Notes under the pieces: generated by a model
Seen by the model: the letters and a program-made list of their open reading frames with translations, nothing else
What the model was told of the DNA's origin: nothing
The model's database searches: none
Source: Merluccius polli
Taxonomy: Eukaryota; Chordata; Actinopteri; Gadiformes; Merlucciidae
NCBI GenBank assembly: GCA_030340625.1
Contig: JAOPHQ010000598.1
Location: 1-64,000 of the forward strand
Direction of reading: 5' to 3'
Length of the DNA stretch: 64,000 nt
Part shown: positions 35,701 through 49,628 of the stretch, piece by piece
Numbering within the stretch: position 1 is the first letter of the stretch
How the letters are laid out: the number at the start of each line of letters is the position of its first letter
Position numbers and translations under genes: made by a program

Positions 35701-38700
35701 TTTTTAATGATTTATATCAAAATGTGCAGACTCCATAGAAGATCTCCAAGAAATGATGCCCAGCAGGGTGCCTGTTCTTCCCCCATCCTATCTTACCCCT
35801 CCAGTGCCTCCCACCAAGCTCTTTAAAGAACCTCCAATACCCAACCTCAACCATATCTCAGAGGACGAGTTTGACAGACCATCGAGTAAGTCGGCAACGT
35901 TCAGTTTGTTTTCTATATCATTAAAGGGCCCATGTTCTACCACCCGAATTTGATGAGCCATTACAAGCCATGCCCAGATGTATGATAGATTGTTCAACCT
36001 ACGAACTTTGGACTGTACCAACTGGTAGGCTGATCTGGGTGGACACTCCCACGCGTGATGTCACTCTAGGGTAGATTTTTAATTGGCTTGTGGTAATAAA
36101 AGCCCTTTAAACATGGCATCTAACTGAAAGGTAGTTTCATGCTTGGATTAGCTAGTGGTCCAAATTTTGCTAAGTCATACAAAGTTGTTGGTTAATACAT
36201 AACATAATAATAAGCCTTTCCCTGCGTATTTTACACAAAGACACACACACACTATATATAGAGGTATGCCTATCTTTATTAACTGTATTACATCAACTAT
36301 CTTTTATATTCTAAAACCTGTATTATATAATGTTAACTCTGCACTGTAACCTTTTAATGTAGATAGGCCTTACCAGGGACAGGGTGGCAAATTAGCTTTG
36401 GCTAGAAACCTTGTATGCAAGACATCTGTTTCACGTTTTTAACTGTTATGTTCTTTGCATTGTCCCTGACCAAATATACAAATAAAGAAAGAATTGAAAA
36501 AAATGGATGGTGCTTAATCTTACATAAATAATTAGCCTTTCCCCTGTGTCCAGATCGTGCCCCATTCAAGCCTCAGCATAGCCTGGACAGCTACCCAAAC
36601 AAAGAAAGTACTTCCAGGAGACCGACCACTATCCGAGTGAACAGCATGGCCAGTAGATGTAAGTTCCCATCATCCTCAACTCATTAACTTGACTACATAA
36701 CACGCAACTCATGTGGGGATGAATTATACAACTTGGAGGAGCGATTGTTCTGGTTTACCGTGGTAAAGGTCACTAACTTTTTGGGGTGTGTTTTTGCCGG
36801 TGTGACAGCTCTCTCTGTAGACACTCCTCCTCCTCCTCTGCCGACCCAAATGCCTGTTGGATCGCTGCTTCCCCCAGTAAGTCACTATGAAGCCCTGAGC
36901 CCAGCCCTCCCATCCCCGGTTCGAGTTTCATCCCAGGAAGCAGGCATACAAACCAACAAAACGCTAACAAAACGCATACCTAATATACATGACCATAACT
37001 GTAACTGATGATCACAGACCCTTTTCTACGTAGACCCTATTTGGCAGGCACGTATTATGGAGTAATGTAATTTCTTCTGTATGATATCCACAATATGAAG
37101 TACCGTATGTACAGTTTGGACTGAAAGATGCAGCCGAATTGTGTTAAATTGCCTTCCAACAAGTTCAAACCATTGCATCTTCCAGTACAATAAACTCAGA
37201 CAAGCAGTCACGATACTCCTATCCAAATAATACATTCTGTGCAACTCAATCTCACCATTTCTAAATGCGCCGGTTGGTTGCTATGGTGTCAGATTTTCAA
37301 GGAAGTTCCAAAGTTATCTGATGATAATTATTATTTTTTTTATTTTTTTTCAGGAGACATTTAACAAAGGGCAAGAACCGACCCTACCTCCTCGGTAAGT
37401 GGGAAGTTACTACATAATTAATTATTTATCATTCATTACTATAGTTAACAATATAAAACTGTAATATACTAACAAACTAAACTATAGTAGATGCATCCAT
37501 TACATTATTACATCATTATACTGTATATTTCCATCAGCAAACATTTCTCCACATACACATTTGCATAGTACAAAGGCGTTCAAGGCGGCTCAACCCGCAA
37601 GTGCAACAACCACGCAAGCAATGGGCCTTGTAATCACGCAGGTTCGATTCCTGACAAATATATTAACCCAACCTCTAACCACAATGATGCTCTTCCAGGA
37701 CCAGTGGGGGCAAGGTCCTCCCGCCCCGCCCTCCCCCAGCCAAGGCAGGTCCCGCTCGGCCGCCGCCTCCCTCAGCCGGTCCTGTACAAGCCTCTCAGAG
37801 GGGCCCGCCGAGCGCAGCTCCGGTGCAGAAATCGAAGAGGAGAGGGCCCGCCTTGCCCCCGAGGCCCAGACCTGGCCACCATCTCTACAACAAGTACACC
37901 GTAAGGGACATCCCAGCCGGGGTTTATGTACATGTTCACATGCCACCTGACCAAGGCTTTACACCAGACCTTTGTTTTGTTTACTGTATATTTTTAAAAC
38001 TGCTAGATGCTTTTACATCTGGGCTCAAAACTCTCTTCTTCTATTAAAAATGCCTCACTGCCTCTCTTTCTCTTTTACATGATTGTCTCTTATTATGTGT
38101 TATTGATTGTCATTTAAACTTTGTTAAAATGTGACTCCTGCCTATGTGAAGCACTCTGAATGGCAGGGGCGGTTCTAGGATCAGACATTTGGGGGGCGCA
38201 GAGGGGCTGTGAGGGAAAGAGAAATCACGGATGTGAGAGAATCTGGTATGCTGGCAACAGGCCCAAGTAGGCCAATTAGGCCTACTTCTACTTCTGTATT
38301 AATTAGGACATATCTCTGGTTCTATTTGGAGTACAAAAATAGTCTTGGTATCGTTGGGAAGGTAAAAATGTCCTCTTCTCCTCTCCAAAAATGGCCTAAA
38401 ACTGCCACTGCTGAATGGTCTCTGTGGTTGAAGGATGCTGTATGAATACACTTTTCCCTGCCTTGCCTTATGTCTTGCAGCTTGAACTTCCTCATGGAAT
38501 TGCGGTTTGTAACTACAATGGGCCTAAGACGGACGAGCTCTCATTTCAGGTGACTAGCCAAGTATTCTTGGTCAACCACATTATTTGTTTGTATGTTGCT
38601 GTTACACACCATGCATAACATGATTACCATATATTTAAAATAATACACTTGCAGATTGCGTAATCCTTTGCAGTTAAGGCATTACGCTAAATCACCTAAT

Positions 38701-41700
38701 TCCTCTATGAGCAATGGTTTTCATATATTTTCTTTTGTGTTTTTCCGATTTAGAAAAATGATGTACTTGTGCTCCTGGAGGAGGTTGACCACAGGACAGT
38801 GATGTGTCAGTCAGGAGAGATCAAAGGTCTGGTTCAGAGCTGCCACATGAGGGTCATCACCCCCCTGGCTACACAGAATGACCCGCCTCAGGTAAACCTT
38901 TCTCAATACAAATGAATTATTTCTGCCTCTTCTGGTTCTCAAACTATTTTTACTAATGTACTCCTGGATATTTTTATCAGCCAAGTAAGTTTCAAAAGGC
39001 TTTGATGTAAATGTGAACATTAAATGGGTGGTGCAAATACTTGCAGTTTAGTAATAAACCTTGTGCTGCAATTTTTGTCATCCACTGAAAAGATTTATCA
39101 AACTTGTATATTAGGAGGCCTATTCAGATTTACTTATCTTTATTACGGTGGTATTATTTGACAATTGTTCATTACCAATATTAAAACAACAAAAAGGACA
39201 CATTTTTAGAAATGTTCCAAGTACCCCCTGCAATCCTTAAAAGTACCCCTAGGCAGGGGCGCAGCTACCTACTTTCTGAGGGGTATGAAGGTCTTTCTTT
39301 CTGAGGCACCCCCCCCCCCCCCCTCCGCTCCCTTCACACCCCCTCGCCACACAAGATGGAGCGGGGGGGGGGGGGGGGGGTGCTGTGCCTCAGAAAGAAA
39401 GGCGCCCCCCCCCGCCTCATGGCCTCTGTTATTGATCATATAATGTACACATGCACAAAAGCTGTTAAATAAAAATGCCTACTCAAATTTTTATTTCCCC
39501 CATCACTTTGGCGCCCCCTCCAGTGCAGCGCCCCTATGCGCCGCATACTTGTATAGTGCATACCCACTTTTTGCGCCACTGCCCCTAGGGGTACACGGAC
39601 CCCCATTTGAGAACCACTGGTCTAGTGTATATGAAGCATCACATGTTCTTTACTCTCTGTACAGATCACCAACCCTGCCAGTAGTGTCGGAGGTGGTGGA
39701 CTACAAGTGCAGGCCATACATGACTTCAAGCCAGGTAACGACTCGCGCCTACCGAGACAGCTTCATGAACTGAGAACGATTTTGACTACTTTTTCTAAAA
39801 GAAAAATTAAGTGATCCCAGAGCATAGCTATCAACATTGGGATTTGAAAATAAGGGACATTTTACAGTGCCACCACCCCTACCACTGTCCACATACCCCT
39901 TACATTTAGACAAGGGTACACACAGTGAATCCTAAAATCACCACTTACTTTAAATATCAGTGCAACAAGGATTGGGTTAACTGGTTCCTACATTAAGGAA
40001 GTGACTACAATTAGGTGGTTATTACATGGCTTATCTTACCTTTTATCAGAAAGGTTAAAAATACAGGGGAATTACAGGAAAATATTTAAACAGGAGGGCA
40101 GCGGGAGAGAAGGGTAAAATATGGGTGAATCCTGGGAAGAACAGGAGGGTTGACAGGTATGTCCCAGACAGTCAAAGGTAGATTTGAAGTCGGCATTAGA
40201 ATTGGGTTTTCAGTGTGGGCCTGTGTAGCCCCTTTTGAGACTCCCTGTAATCAAGGGCGTGATGGTTAGGGCGTTTTGTCTCCCAGACGTAAGGTTCTGG
40301 GTTCAAACTCCAATGTCCACAGTCTACCTGTAGGCAACCTTGAGCCCTTGACCCCCTACCTGCTCATAAATGTCTCTAAAAACGTGAACTGTAAGTTGCT
40401 GTGCATAAAAGCATCCGCTAAGTGACTATGAATTGTTTGTTGTGTGTGTGTGCTCAGAGAGTCAGGAGGAGCTGGGCCTGCGGGCGGGGGATGTGGTGAA
40501 CATGGTGGAACAAGTGGATGACGAATGGTACAGAGGAACGTGTAGAGGATCTACTGGCTTCTTCCCCATCAACTATGTCAATGTGCTGGTAAGGCCCGAC
40601 GCTGAAACTGTGTAGTCAAACTGCAGAAGACGGGCGCAATACATATTTAAATAGGCATCCCGATTGAATGATATGTTTATATTTGATTTGTTCAAATAGT
40701 CAAATTCCCCGCTGCCTTCGCATGAGAAGAAGAAACCTCCAGCCACTGTCAGGTAAATATTTCCCAGTGACTCAATTTATGAGCTACCCCTAAAAAATGG
40801 TGAAGTGGAGGATGCGATGACCTAAATAATATTCATTATATATTAAGGAATTGCTGCTCTACATTCTGTTCTGTTAGCTTTTTATATTATTCTTTATTTG
40901 TAGTTACTCCAATCGTATATGTTCTGATTGTCCTCCACACTTTTTTTGAATTTTTTTGGCAGCGGCCCGAGGTGTGTGGCGAGGTTTGACTTTGAGGGGG
41001 AGCAGGACGACGAGCTGACCTTCTCCGAGGGGGACGTCATCGGTCTGCTGGAGTACGTGGGATATGAATGGGCCAAGGGACAGCTGGGGCCCCACACAGG
41101 AATCTTTCCTCTCAACTTTGTCGAGGTCGTTGAAGAACCTCTACCTCTACCGCCGAGGCAGCAACAGACACAGCAACAGACACAGCAACAGACACAGACC
41201 AGAATGGCATTGCCAGGTAAGAATCATCTGACACATTTTCTTTATTTAGTTATAAGTGAATTCATGGTTTGGGGCATGATATTACATTCTGGCTCAATTA
41301 CATGAAGAACTGATCTGTCCAATGAAATCCTTGAAATCAAACATGTCCTATTGTACAGACTGGCATTTACCCAGCATGTAGGAAATGATATACTGGTATT
41401 ATTAATGTTTCTTATGTGGCAAACCATATTTAATTGAAATAAGTATAGGACATACTGGTCCCACGGTTTCAACTCCTTTACTTTGTTCACTAACATATGT
41501 TAAAAGATTGTTGTTTGTCGTCTTTTTTCCACCAAGGACTGGCTGCTCTACCAAATATTCAACCTGAGGCTGTCCAACCAATTCAGGTAGGAGATCTGCA
41601 CATTTATTGATGACTGAAATTATATTATGTGCATTATATAAATTGTGAGGATTGTGAAATCAAGCTTTTCCTCTATTGTTCATGCACACGTTAATACCAC

Positions 41701-42646
41701 TATTTATTTAGCTCATTGTATACTGACTGACATGTCCATTCCCCTCTCCCGTGCTAATCTCAGGCCCCTCAAGTCTCAGGGCCGGAATGGGTGGTGGCTC
41801 TCTATGACTTCACTGGGCAGACGAGGGAGGACCTGTCCTTCAGGCAGGGTGACCGCATCCTGGTTACCAAGCACCTGGACGTCGAGTGGTGGACTGGCAG
41901 ACTCAATGGACGAGAGGGCGTCTTCCCCAGGGCCTTTGTGGAGGGGAGCCAAGGTACTATGGGGCTCAGAGCGTGGTCTTATCTTTCAGTCGTGTGCTTG
42001 GCAGCTCTGCTGTCCCGAGTGTCTGTTGAGGCGAGCCTTGCCTTGAGATAACGGTACATTTGGTTTGTGCATTCATGGGTTTACCCATCGGTTGGTGTAA
42101 AGAAACACTATTTTAAGAACGAAGAGGATAGATATGCTCCTATGTGAGGAAATGCTGTACATACAATATAAGAGTCAGAATACCAAGTATATTAAGACAA
42201 AGGTGGCTACCAATAGTTGTCCACTGGTAACACAAGCCATAGGATTAATAAATGATGTAACAATCAATACTTTTTTTTCCTGATGCATCCTATTGAACCA
42301 ACATAATTTCAGTCCTATTCAATCAGTACATATTTTCTTTCGTAACTAGGTCAGTCCGTACGCAACAGTCAGAAGAAAAGCGAGGCTGGAGGAAGCAGAG
42401 CCAGGGCACTGTTCCAGTTCACAGCTGACTGTGAGGAGGAGCTCTCCCTACAGGTGAAAGTCCCAACGCATATTTCGTAAACCTTGACAACACATACATG
42501 GACATTGCGTGTAACGTGTCCAATGGTCTTTACAGGCTGGGGACGTCATAACCAATCTGGAAACAGTTGATGAAGAGTGGTTCTTGGGTGATCTGAGGGG
42601 GAAGAGGGCGCTTGTCCCTAAAACCTATGTTCAAGTATTGGGGTAA
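26751..42646 (+). CDS. SH3D19: SH3 domain-containing protein 19 (EVE-1), 25 coding exons
   Basis: SH3D19 is a cytoplasmic scaffold. The mammalian protein binds ADAM-family sheddase tails and endophilin through SH3 and proline-rich segments. Exons: 26751-26823, 30944-30983, 32278-32318, 32433-32472, 32766-32916, 33238-33424, 33517-34620, 34737-34961, 35067-35291, 35401-35637, 35730-35885, 36554-36658, 36809-36876, 37354-37394, 37699-37900, 38481-38549, 38754-38891, 39665-39734, 40458-40588, 40700-40752, 40963-41216, 41537-41586, 41764-41953, 42350-42453, 42536-42646. All borders are GT-AG and phases close to 4065 bp (1354 residues, TAA). Features: a PPSY motif (about 117-120), RGRIAAFE in exon 7, proline-rich repeats (about 546-826), LPPRPRPGHHLYNKY before the SH3 block, then five SH3 folds at about 966-1030, 1046-1101, 1122-1175, 1230-1283 and 1301-1353 (HDFKP, RFDFEG, LYDFTG, FQFTAD). 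It is far longer than the 790-residue human form, largely because of exon 7 and its duplicates. Confidence 0.93.
27582..27844. repeat. C-rich minisatellite, about five units of 41-58 bp
   Basis: Each unit runs (ag)ggcccatg(c/g)a, a C-rich core with cacaccc, then ctcaccctaacaacag. The motif ccctaacaac recurs five times. It lies in SH3D19 intron 1. Confidence 0.9.
29545..29616. repeat. perfect hairpin with 32-bp arms and an 8-base loop
   Basis: The left arm 29545-29576 (attagagaccagag...) is the exact reverse complement of 29585-29616, with loop caagtgaa. As in the 11018 hairpin, symmetry ends exactly after 32 bp. Confidence 0.95.
30430..30459. repeat. short hairpin beside an (attta)n tract
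   Basis: Arms ttaatgtgtaagc and gcttacacattaa are separated by three or four bases. It follows repeated atttaattta. Confidence 0.8.
31480..31632 (+). mobile_element. tRNA-derived SINE
   Basis: An A-box-like stretch with ggctacgatgttcgac and a B-box gggttcgaacccc are followed by gtccgcagcctaaccg and a tail with tttggataacagcgtct. It is the same layout as the copy at 40254. It lies in SH3D19 intron 2. Confidence 0.55.
34395..35885 (+). repeat. SH3D19: tandem exon-duplication array in SH3D19 (five repeat units)
   Basis: The 3' end of exon 7 (34395-34620) and exons 34737-34961, 35067-35291, 35401-35637 and 35730-35885 encode the same module: GDLQE(T/M)MPS, LPPS, SIMAKVKSLE, PPAKPFKEP and a tyrosine-bearing acidic end (EDQYYDRPSS). 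The four separate exons are 75, 75, 79 and 52 codons, and every intron has phase 1, so any copy can be skipped without a frameshift. The intervening introns (116, 105, 109 and 92 bp) are also homologous (ttaaagatggtgtttac, aaatgtgcag), so exon and intron were duplicated together. The last copy has lost the SIMAKVKSLE segment. Confidence 0.92.
37566..37670 (+). mobile_element. possible tRNA-like SINE fragment
   Basis: It contains caggttcgattcctg (B-box-like) preceded by aagcaatgggccttgtaatc. The tail is not recognisable. It lies just upstream of SH3D19 exon 15. Confidence 0.3.
38931..39619. mobile_element. hAT/Charlie-like MITE, copy 3, interrupted by a second element
   Basis: Outer ends are tctggttctcaaact and catttgagaaccactgg. 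The interior parts (agtaccccctgcaatcc) match the copy at 12077-12418. The element is split at 39254-39581 by a younger insertion. It lies in the intron between SH3D19 exons 17 and 18. Confidence 0.75.
39254..39581. mobile_element. nested hAT-like MITE with perfect 8-bp target duplication
   Basis: The 328-bp insertion begins caggggcgca and ends tgcgccactg, which are inverted termini with one mismatch. It is flanked on both sides by cccctagg (39246-39253 and 39582-39589). An 8-bp duplication is the hAT hallmark. The interior is itself palindromic: ctttctttctgaggcac pairs with the region near 39390-39405, across C-rich and G-rich runs. Confidence 0.85.
40254..40432 (+). mobile_element. tRNA-derived SINE, nearly full length
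   Basis: A-box tggttagggcgtt, B-box ggttctgggttcaaactc, a body with gtccacagtctacc, and the tail gtaagttgctgtgcataaaa followed by gcatccgctaa. It ends about 25 bp before SH3D19 exon 19. Confidence 0.65.
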
Positions 42647-42780
42647 TGCCAGAGGACTTGGCAGCAACTACAGAAGAGGACTGTTGTGCACCTGTTATGT
42701 ACAGAATGTCAGGATGGAAACCTGCAAGTTATGAATATTTTTTTTCTGAAGTGATTGAGTATTGTAAATGGAAACTGTTT

Positions 42781-42786
42781 AATAAA
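42781..42786 (+). terminator. SH3D19: SH3D19 poly(A) signal
   Basis: AATAAA lies 135 bp after the SH3D19 stop codon and is the first canonical signal downstream. A second aataaa occurs near 43121. Confidence 0.75.
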
Positions 42787-43158
42787 TTATCACTTGGTGG
42801 CTTAATTTAAACTTCATGTACCGGTAGTCAAGTTACACAACGCACTTTAATGCCAGGGTTAGCCATAATCCAAAGATCTGACAGATTCCAGTGTGAAATA
42901 CAATAACCTGGACTACCAAGTAGTGCATTTAAATTAGCATGATGCCTCCCTTGTAAATAGATTCCCAATGAAAAGAATTAACTTCAATTTTATGGGATGG
43001 ATCAGTTTCTACAAGTGGGTCCGAATACCTGCCATAGTGGGATAATCTGCCCGTCATACAATTTCAATGTAATCCTGATTTTTTTTTAAATTATCCTCCA
43101 AACTACCAATTTATGTACAAAATAAAGGCTACAAAACCATTTAGAGTCATTTACATTT

Positions 43159-43164
43159 TTTATT
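43159..43164 (-). terminator. RPS3A: RPS3A poly(A) signal
   Basis: TTTATT on the plus strand is AATAAA on the minus strand, about 20 bp after the RPS3A stop. The very short 3'UTR is typical of ribosomal protein genes. Confidence 0.8.
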
Positions 43165-43184
43165 AAATCTGTCATCGGGTGTTT

Positions 43185-45906
<2,722 letters not shown>

Positions 45907-45922
45907 GTTGGCTACAGGGAGT

Positions 45923-45935
45923 GAAAGAGGAAGAA
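45923..45935 (-). promoter_or_regulatory. RPS3A: candidate 5'TOP pyrimidine tract of RPS3A
   Basis: Just upstream of the RPS3A ATG the minus strand reads ttcttcctctttc, a pyrimidine run of the kind that starts vertebrate ribosomal-protein mRNAs (5'TOP, mTOR/LARP1-regulated translation). It is followed by actccctgtagccaac and the ATG. Confidence 0.45.
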
Positions 45936-45999
45936 CAGCGTACTACCGCGAGAAATAAAGAGATTCTGGTGACGGGATTTGCGTTGTCTCGCGAGTTTA

Positions 46000-47161
46000 A
46001 TAGCGACTCAGAAAAATAACAGCGCCCTCTACCGGTAGCGCCGGGAAACGCCTCTAGTGCTGACGAGACAGAGAACTGAAACATTTTGTAAATATGTAGC
46101 ACTACTATCTTATTAGTATTGTATTGTTTTATTGGCATGGCATGTCAAAGGACGTGTCGAAGTTGTAAATTAAACGAACCTGCAAAATAGGCCTCAATTT
46201 CGTGCAAATAAATCAATCAATAAAGTGTTTTTATTATACGAAGATATAATGATTTCATCCACTATAGGCCTAACCCTGCACATCATGACAAATTAAGCCC
46301 CACCTATTCGCTTTAGGCACAGTAGTAAAGTGATGTTTAACCATGCATGTATTGAACCTGGAAACTGTATTCTGCAAACTGGAAAAACCAGACTTTCAAG
46401 TATGTCTGGGTGCGACCTTCATATCCACCCCCACTGCAGCAATGTAATGGCATACCTTGGCGGTTGGTGAATGAAATGACGAAACGCACGTTTTGCTGTT
46501 CATCCACACCGTGTTGGGCCAGGCTGTTTCCACACCGACACGACGTGTGTGTGTGGTGGTTGGACAACAGCATTTTGCTCAGCCATTTTTTTTTTATTTG
46601 AAAAAGGGACGTCTTCATCTCATGATGCCCTTTCATCCGTTGAGAGATATACTGTTACTGCCATTACGTCACCTTTCAGGATAGAGACAGAGATAAAGAT
46701 AGGGCACTGCTAAAGTCATAGCCTACTTTAACCGGAAAGGCAGTTCATATGCAAAGAAATAAAAGACAAAAATAATGCATTAATATTGTTTTCATAGTTG
46801 TTGGCATTACGTAAGGGGGAGATGCTGAAATTTATTATGTAGACCTGTTTGAAATGTCAAGTGATCATTGTTTCGGGAGCATGCAGCTCTGTGTTTTACA
46901 TTTCAGGGCTGGTGTCTGGCCTATACTGTCTTGCACAAACTGCTTTAAACAATACTGCCTACAATAAACTATTTATAAGGGGCTGCTGCTGCTGCCGGAC
47001 ATATGCACAGTATGCTGCAGATCTGTTTTTAGAAGATAAGTTGGAGATAAGTTTTATTTATTTATTTTTTTAAAGTTTTCTTCATATTATGAGAAATCAC
47101 GCATGAGCAGTCATGCATATCTGCGCGCGCGCGCGCGAGAGTGAGAGAGAGAGAGAGAGAG

Positions 47162-47194
<33 letters not shown>

Positions 47195-47400
47195 TCTCAC
47201 CCAGATGTCTCTATACGCGTTTGCAACCATACGCCCTTTTTTCTTTCCCCCCCCCCCAACCCTAACAGTTAAGACGACGAGTGCATTTGCTTGGTGGGGG
47301 GGGGGGGGTGAAGAGTGAGGAAGGGGGGGGAGGAGTGAGGAAAGGAGGGAGGGAGGGAGGGAGGAGAGCAGCAGAGCACCTGTGCTGCACACCTGAGCCG
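46000..47400. other. RPS3A-LRBA divergent intergenic region
   Basis: No coding frame is recognised. A cg/ga/ca compound microsatellite lies at 47121-47190, and poly-C and poly-G runs at 47248-47259 and 47296-47309. CpG density rises from about 47400 towards LRBA. Confidence 0.4.
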
Positions 47401-48540
47401 GAGTCTACTGACCCAGCTCCCACTGCGCATGCTCCGCCCACTGAAGGAGTGTGTGTGTGTGCTGCTGCTGTCATGGCGCGGACGAGCTGAGAGCTACGGA
47501 GCAGGCTAAATCCAGGAAGAGAGCAGGGGCAGCTGGGAGACCGGGCTTTTAACGCCGACGTCGCGTTAGGAGGGGGGGGGACGAGGACTTCCTAATAGAC
47601 TACACACGGGAGGGGGGGTAGTGGACCCACGTCCCCGGTCTCGTCTTTTTTTACCGGACCGACTTGACCCCCCGGTTTTTTGGGTTTTTTTTGTCGGTTA
47701 CTCTCTGTGCGGTTCGCTACCTGTCAAGTGCGCGCGCGTGCGTGCGCGTGAGTGAGTGAGTGAGTGAGTGTGTGCGCGCCCCTGTGTGTGTGTGTGTGTG
47801 TGTGTGAGGGAGGGAGAGAGAGAGAGAGCAAGTTACGCCGGTACCGCGGAAACCGGGGAGCCGCTCGCCCCGGGTCGCGTGTGTGTGTGTGTGTGTCTGG
47901 ACCTGGACCTGGACCTGGACCTGGACGGACGAGGATGAGAAAGTGTGGGACTCCGTACTCCTACAACTACTACTACTCCTCATACTCTTCCTCCTCCTCC
48001 TCCTCCTCCTCATCTTCCTCCCCCTGCTCCTCTCTCTATCCTCTCCTCCAGCGCTGTTGATTTTTGTTGTCTTTTTGTTGTTGTTGTTTTTAACAGCGTT
48101 TTTTTTTAACCGCATCACTTCACCCGCGGTGTCAAGTTTCGGACGCGGCGGGAGAGGAGTTGACTTGACAACTAACCCCCATCATCATCATCATCATCCC
48201 CCATCACCCCCCCCCCCCCCCCCAAAAAAAAAGGAGGACTTATTGTCTGGTCTCGTCGCTCCGACCATCTCCACTATCTCCTCTCACCTCCGCTTCTTTA
48301 AAAGTCCCGTGGATGGAGAGAGAGGAGGAGGAGAAGGAGGAGGAGGAGACCCTCTGAGTCCGTCCCGCACGCCGCCTCCGGATCAGGACTAGATAAGTCT
48401 AGTCCTCTCCCCCCAACCACCTCCTCCCCCATCCTCCCCCCCCCCCCCCCCCCCATCCATTGTAATTGTAAGTGAACAGGTGTTTTACCTGTGAACCTCC
48501 TCCCCACTTCCTCCCCCCCATCCCCACTTCCTCACCCATC
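47400..48540 (+). promoter_or_regulatory. LRBA: probable LRBA promoter and 5'UTR
   Basis: GC- and CpG-rich sequence lies immediately upstream of the first LRBA coding exon. It contains a (ggacct)n run at 47900-47928, several (GT)n and (CTC)n tracts, and poly-C runs at 48208-48223 and 48437-48454. An internal 5'UTR intron cannot be excluded. The TSS is not pinpointed. Confidence 0.4.
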
Positions 48541-48792
48541 ATGAGCGAGATGATGGCCAGCGAGGAGACACTGAGTGTGGTTTCGCACACAAGTGATGGC
48601 GACGGGGAAACGACGCCAACGACGCCGACGCCGACGTCCGGCGGCGGTGGCGGCGGCGGCGTGGCGGCGGCTCCTCCTCGCCGCGGCGGCGTCCCCATCA
48701 GGGGCATCCGGATGAAGTTCGCGGTGCTGGCCGGCCTGGTGGAGGTGGGAGAAGTTTCCAACCGCGACATCGTGGAGACCGTCTTCAACCTG
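48541..48792 (+). CDS. LRBA: LRBA (LPS-responsive beige-like anchor) first coding exon
   Basis: LRBA is a large BEACH-WD40 protein that protects CTLA-4-type cargo from lysosomal sorting. Only the N-terminus is in the window. The exon encodes 84 codons and ends exactly at a codon boundary before gtaaga. After a Gly/Pro/Thr-rich variable head, it reads PIRGIRMKFAVL and GLVEVGEVSNRDIVETVFNL, which is nearly identical to mammalian LRBA and distinguishes it from NBEA. In-frame ATGs occur at 48541, 48550 and 48553. The third is followed by GCCAGCGAG (MASE), which resembles the human start and may be the true one. The remainder of the gene continues to the right of the window. Confidence 0.92.
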
Positions 48793-48829
48793 GTAAGAGG
48801 ATTACACGCCTATTATGGAATTACACACA

Positions 48830-49205
48830 CTCCACCTCCACCACCTCTTCCTCTTCCACTTCCTCTTCCTCCTCCTCCACCACCTCTTCCACTTCCTCCT
48901 CCTCCACCTCCTCCACCTCTACCTCATCCTCCACCCCCACTTCCACCCCCTCCTCCACCTTCTCCCCCACCTCCTCTTCCACCTCCTCCTCTTCCTCCAC
49001 CTCCTTCCCCACCTCCACCTCCACCTCTACCTCCTACACCTCATCCACCTCCTCCACTTCCACCACCTCCTCTTCCTCCACCTCCTTCCCCACCTCCACC
49101 TCCACCTCCTACACCTCATCCACCTCCTCCACTTCTACCACCTCCTCCACCACCACCCTCTCCTCCACCACCCTCCCCCTCCTCCTCCTCCTCCTCCTCC
49201 AACTC
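48830..49205. repeat. CCT/CCA pyrimidine-rich minisatellite
   Basis: About 375 bp of cctccacct, cctcttcc and cacctccacc units is almost pure pyrimidine on the plus strand, apart from the a of cca. Long proline-rich frames here are spurious. A higher-order unit with ttccccacctccacctccac is seen twice (around 49003 and 49086). Confidence 0.9.
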
Positions 49206-49331
49206 CACCTGTCTCACGCGATGGGGGGGGGGGGTGGGGGGCAAGGGGGGGTCACGTGATCCAGGTTGGCCTCACTGTGTTTCATTATAAAACATGGCTG
49301 GCGTTGCACGCCGGTGTCGTTATGCACATAC

Positions 49332-49333
<2 letters not shown>

Positions 49334-49372
<39 letters not shown>

Positions 49373-49438
49373 GCTTTAAGTGACTGTGTGTGTGTGTTCA
49401 GCTAGAAGTTACTGTGTGTGTGTGTGTGTGTGTGTGCG
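49334..49438. repeat. (GT)n tracts
   Basis: Two or three (gt)n runs are separated by ttggctttaagtgac and ttcagctagaag. Confidence 0.85.
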
Positions 49439-49568
49439 CATGGATATTTTGGTCGGCTGCCATTTAAATCAGGGTTAATAATAGTGTTATAATAATAATA
49501 GTAGTTTCTCTATTGGCTCCTGTTCTGACACGCTGTTGGATAGTGATTGGTGCGTCGTTGTACCACCT

Positions 49569-49628
49569 ACACCACCACCACCACCACCACCACCACCTCC
49601 ACCACCACCACCACCACCACCACCACCA
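49569..49628. repeat. (ACC)n trinucleotide repeat
   Basis: About 60 bp of caccac with one tcc interruption. Confidence 0.9.

Noticed and set aside
48472..49290. 272-codon frame continuing LRBA exon 1 into a proline-rich tail
   Set aside because: Conserved LRBA sequence ends exactly at a gtaaga donor at 48793. The proline-rich remainder is the intronic CCT/CCA repeat.
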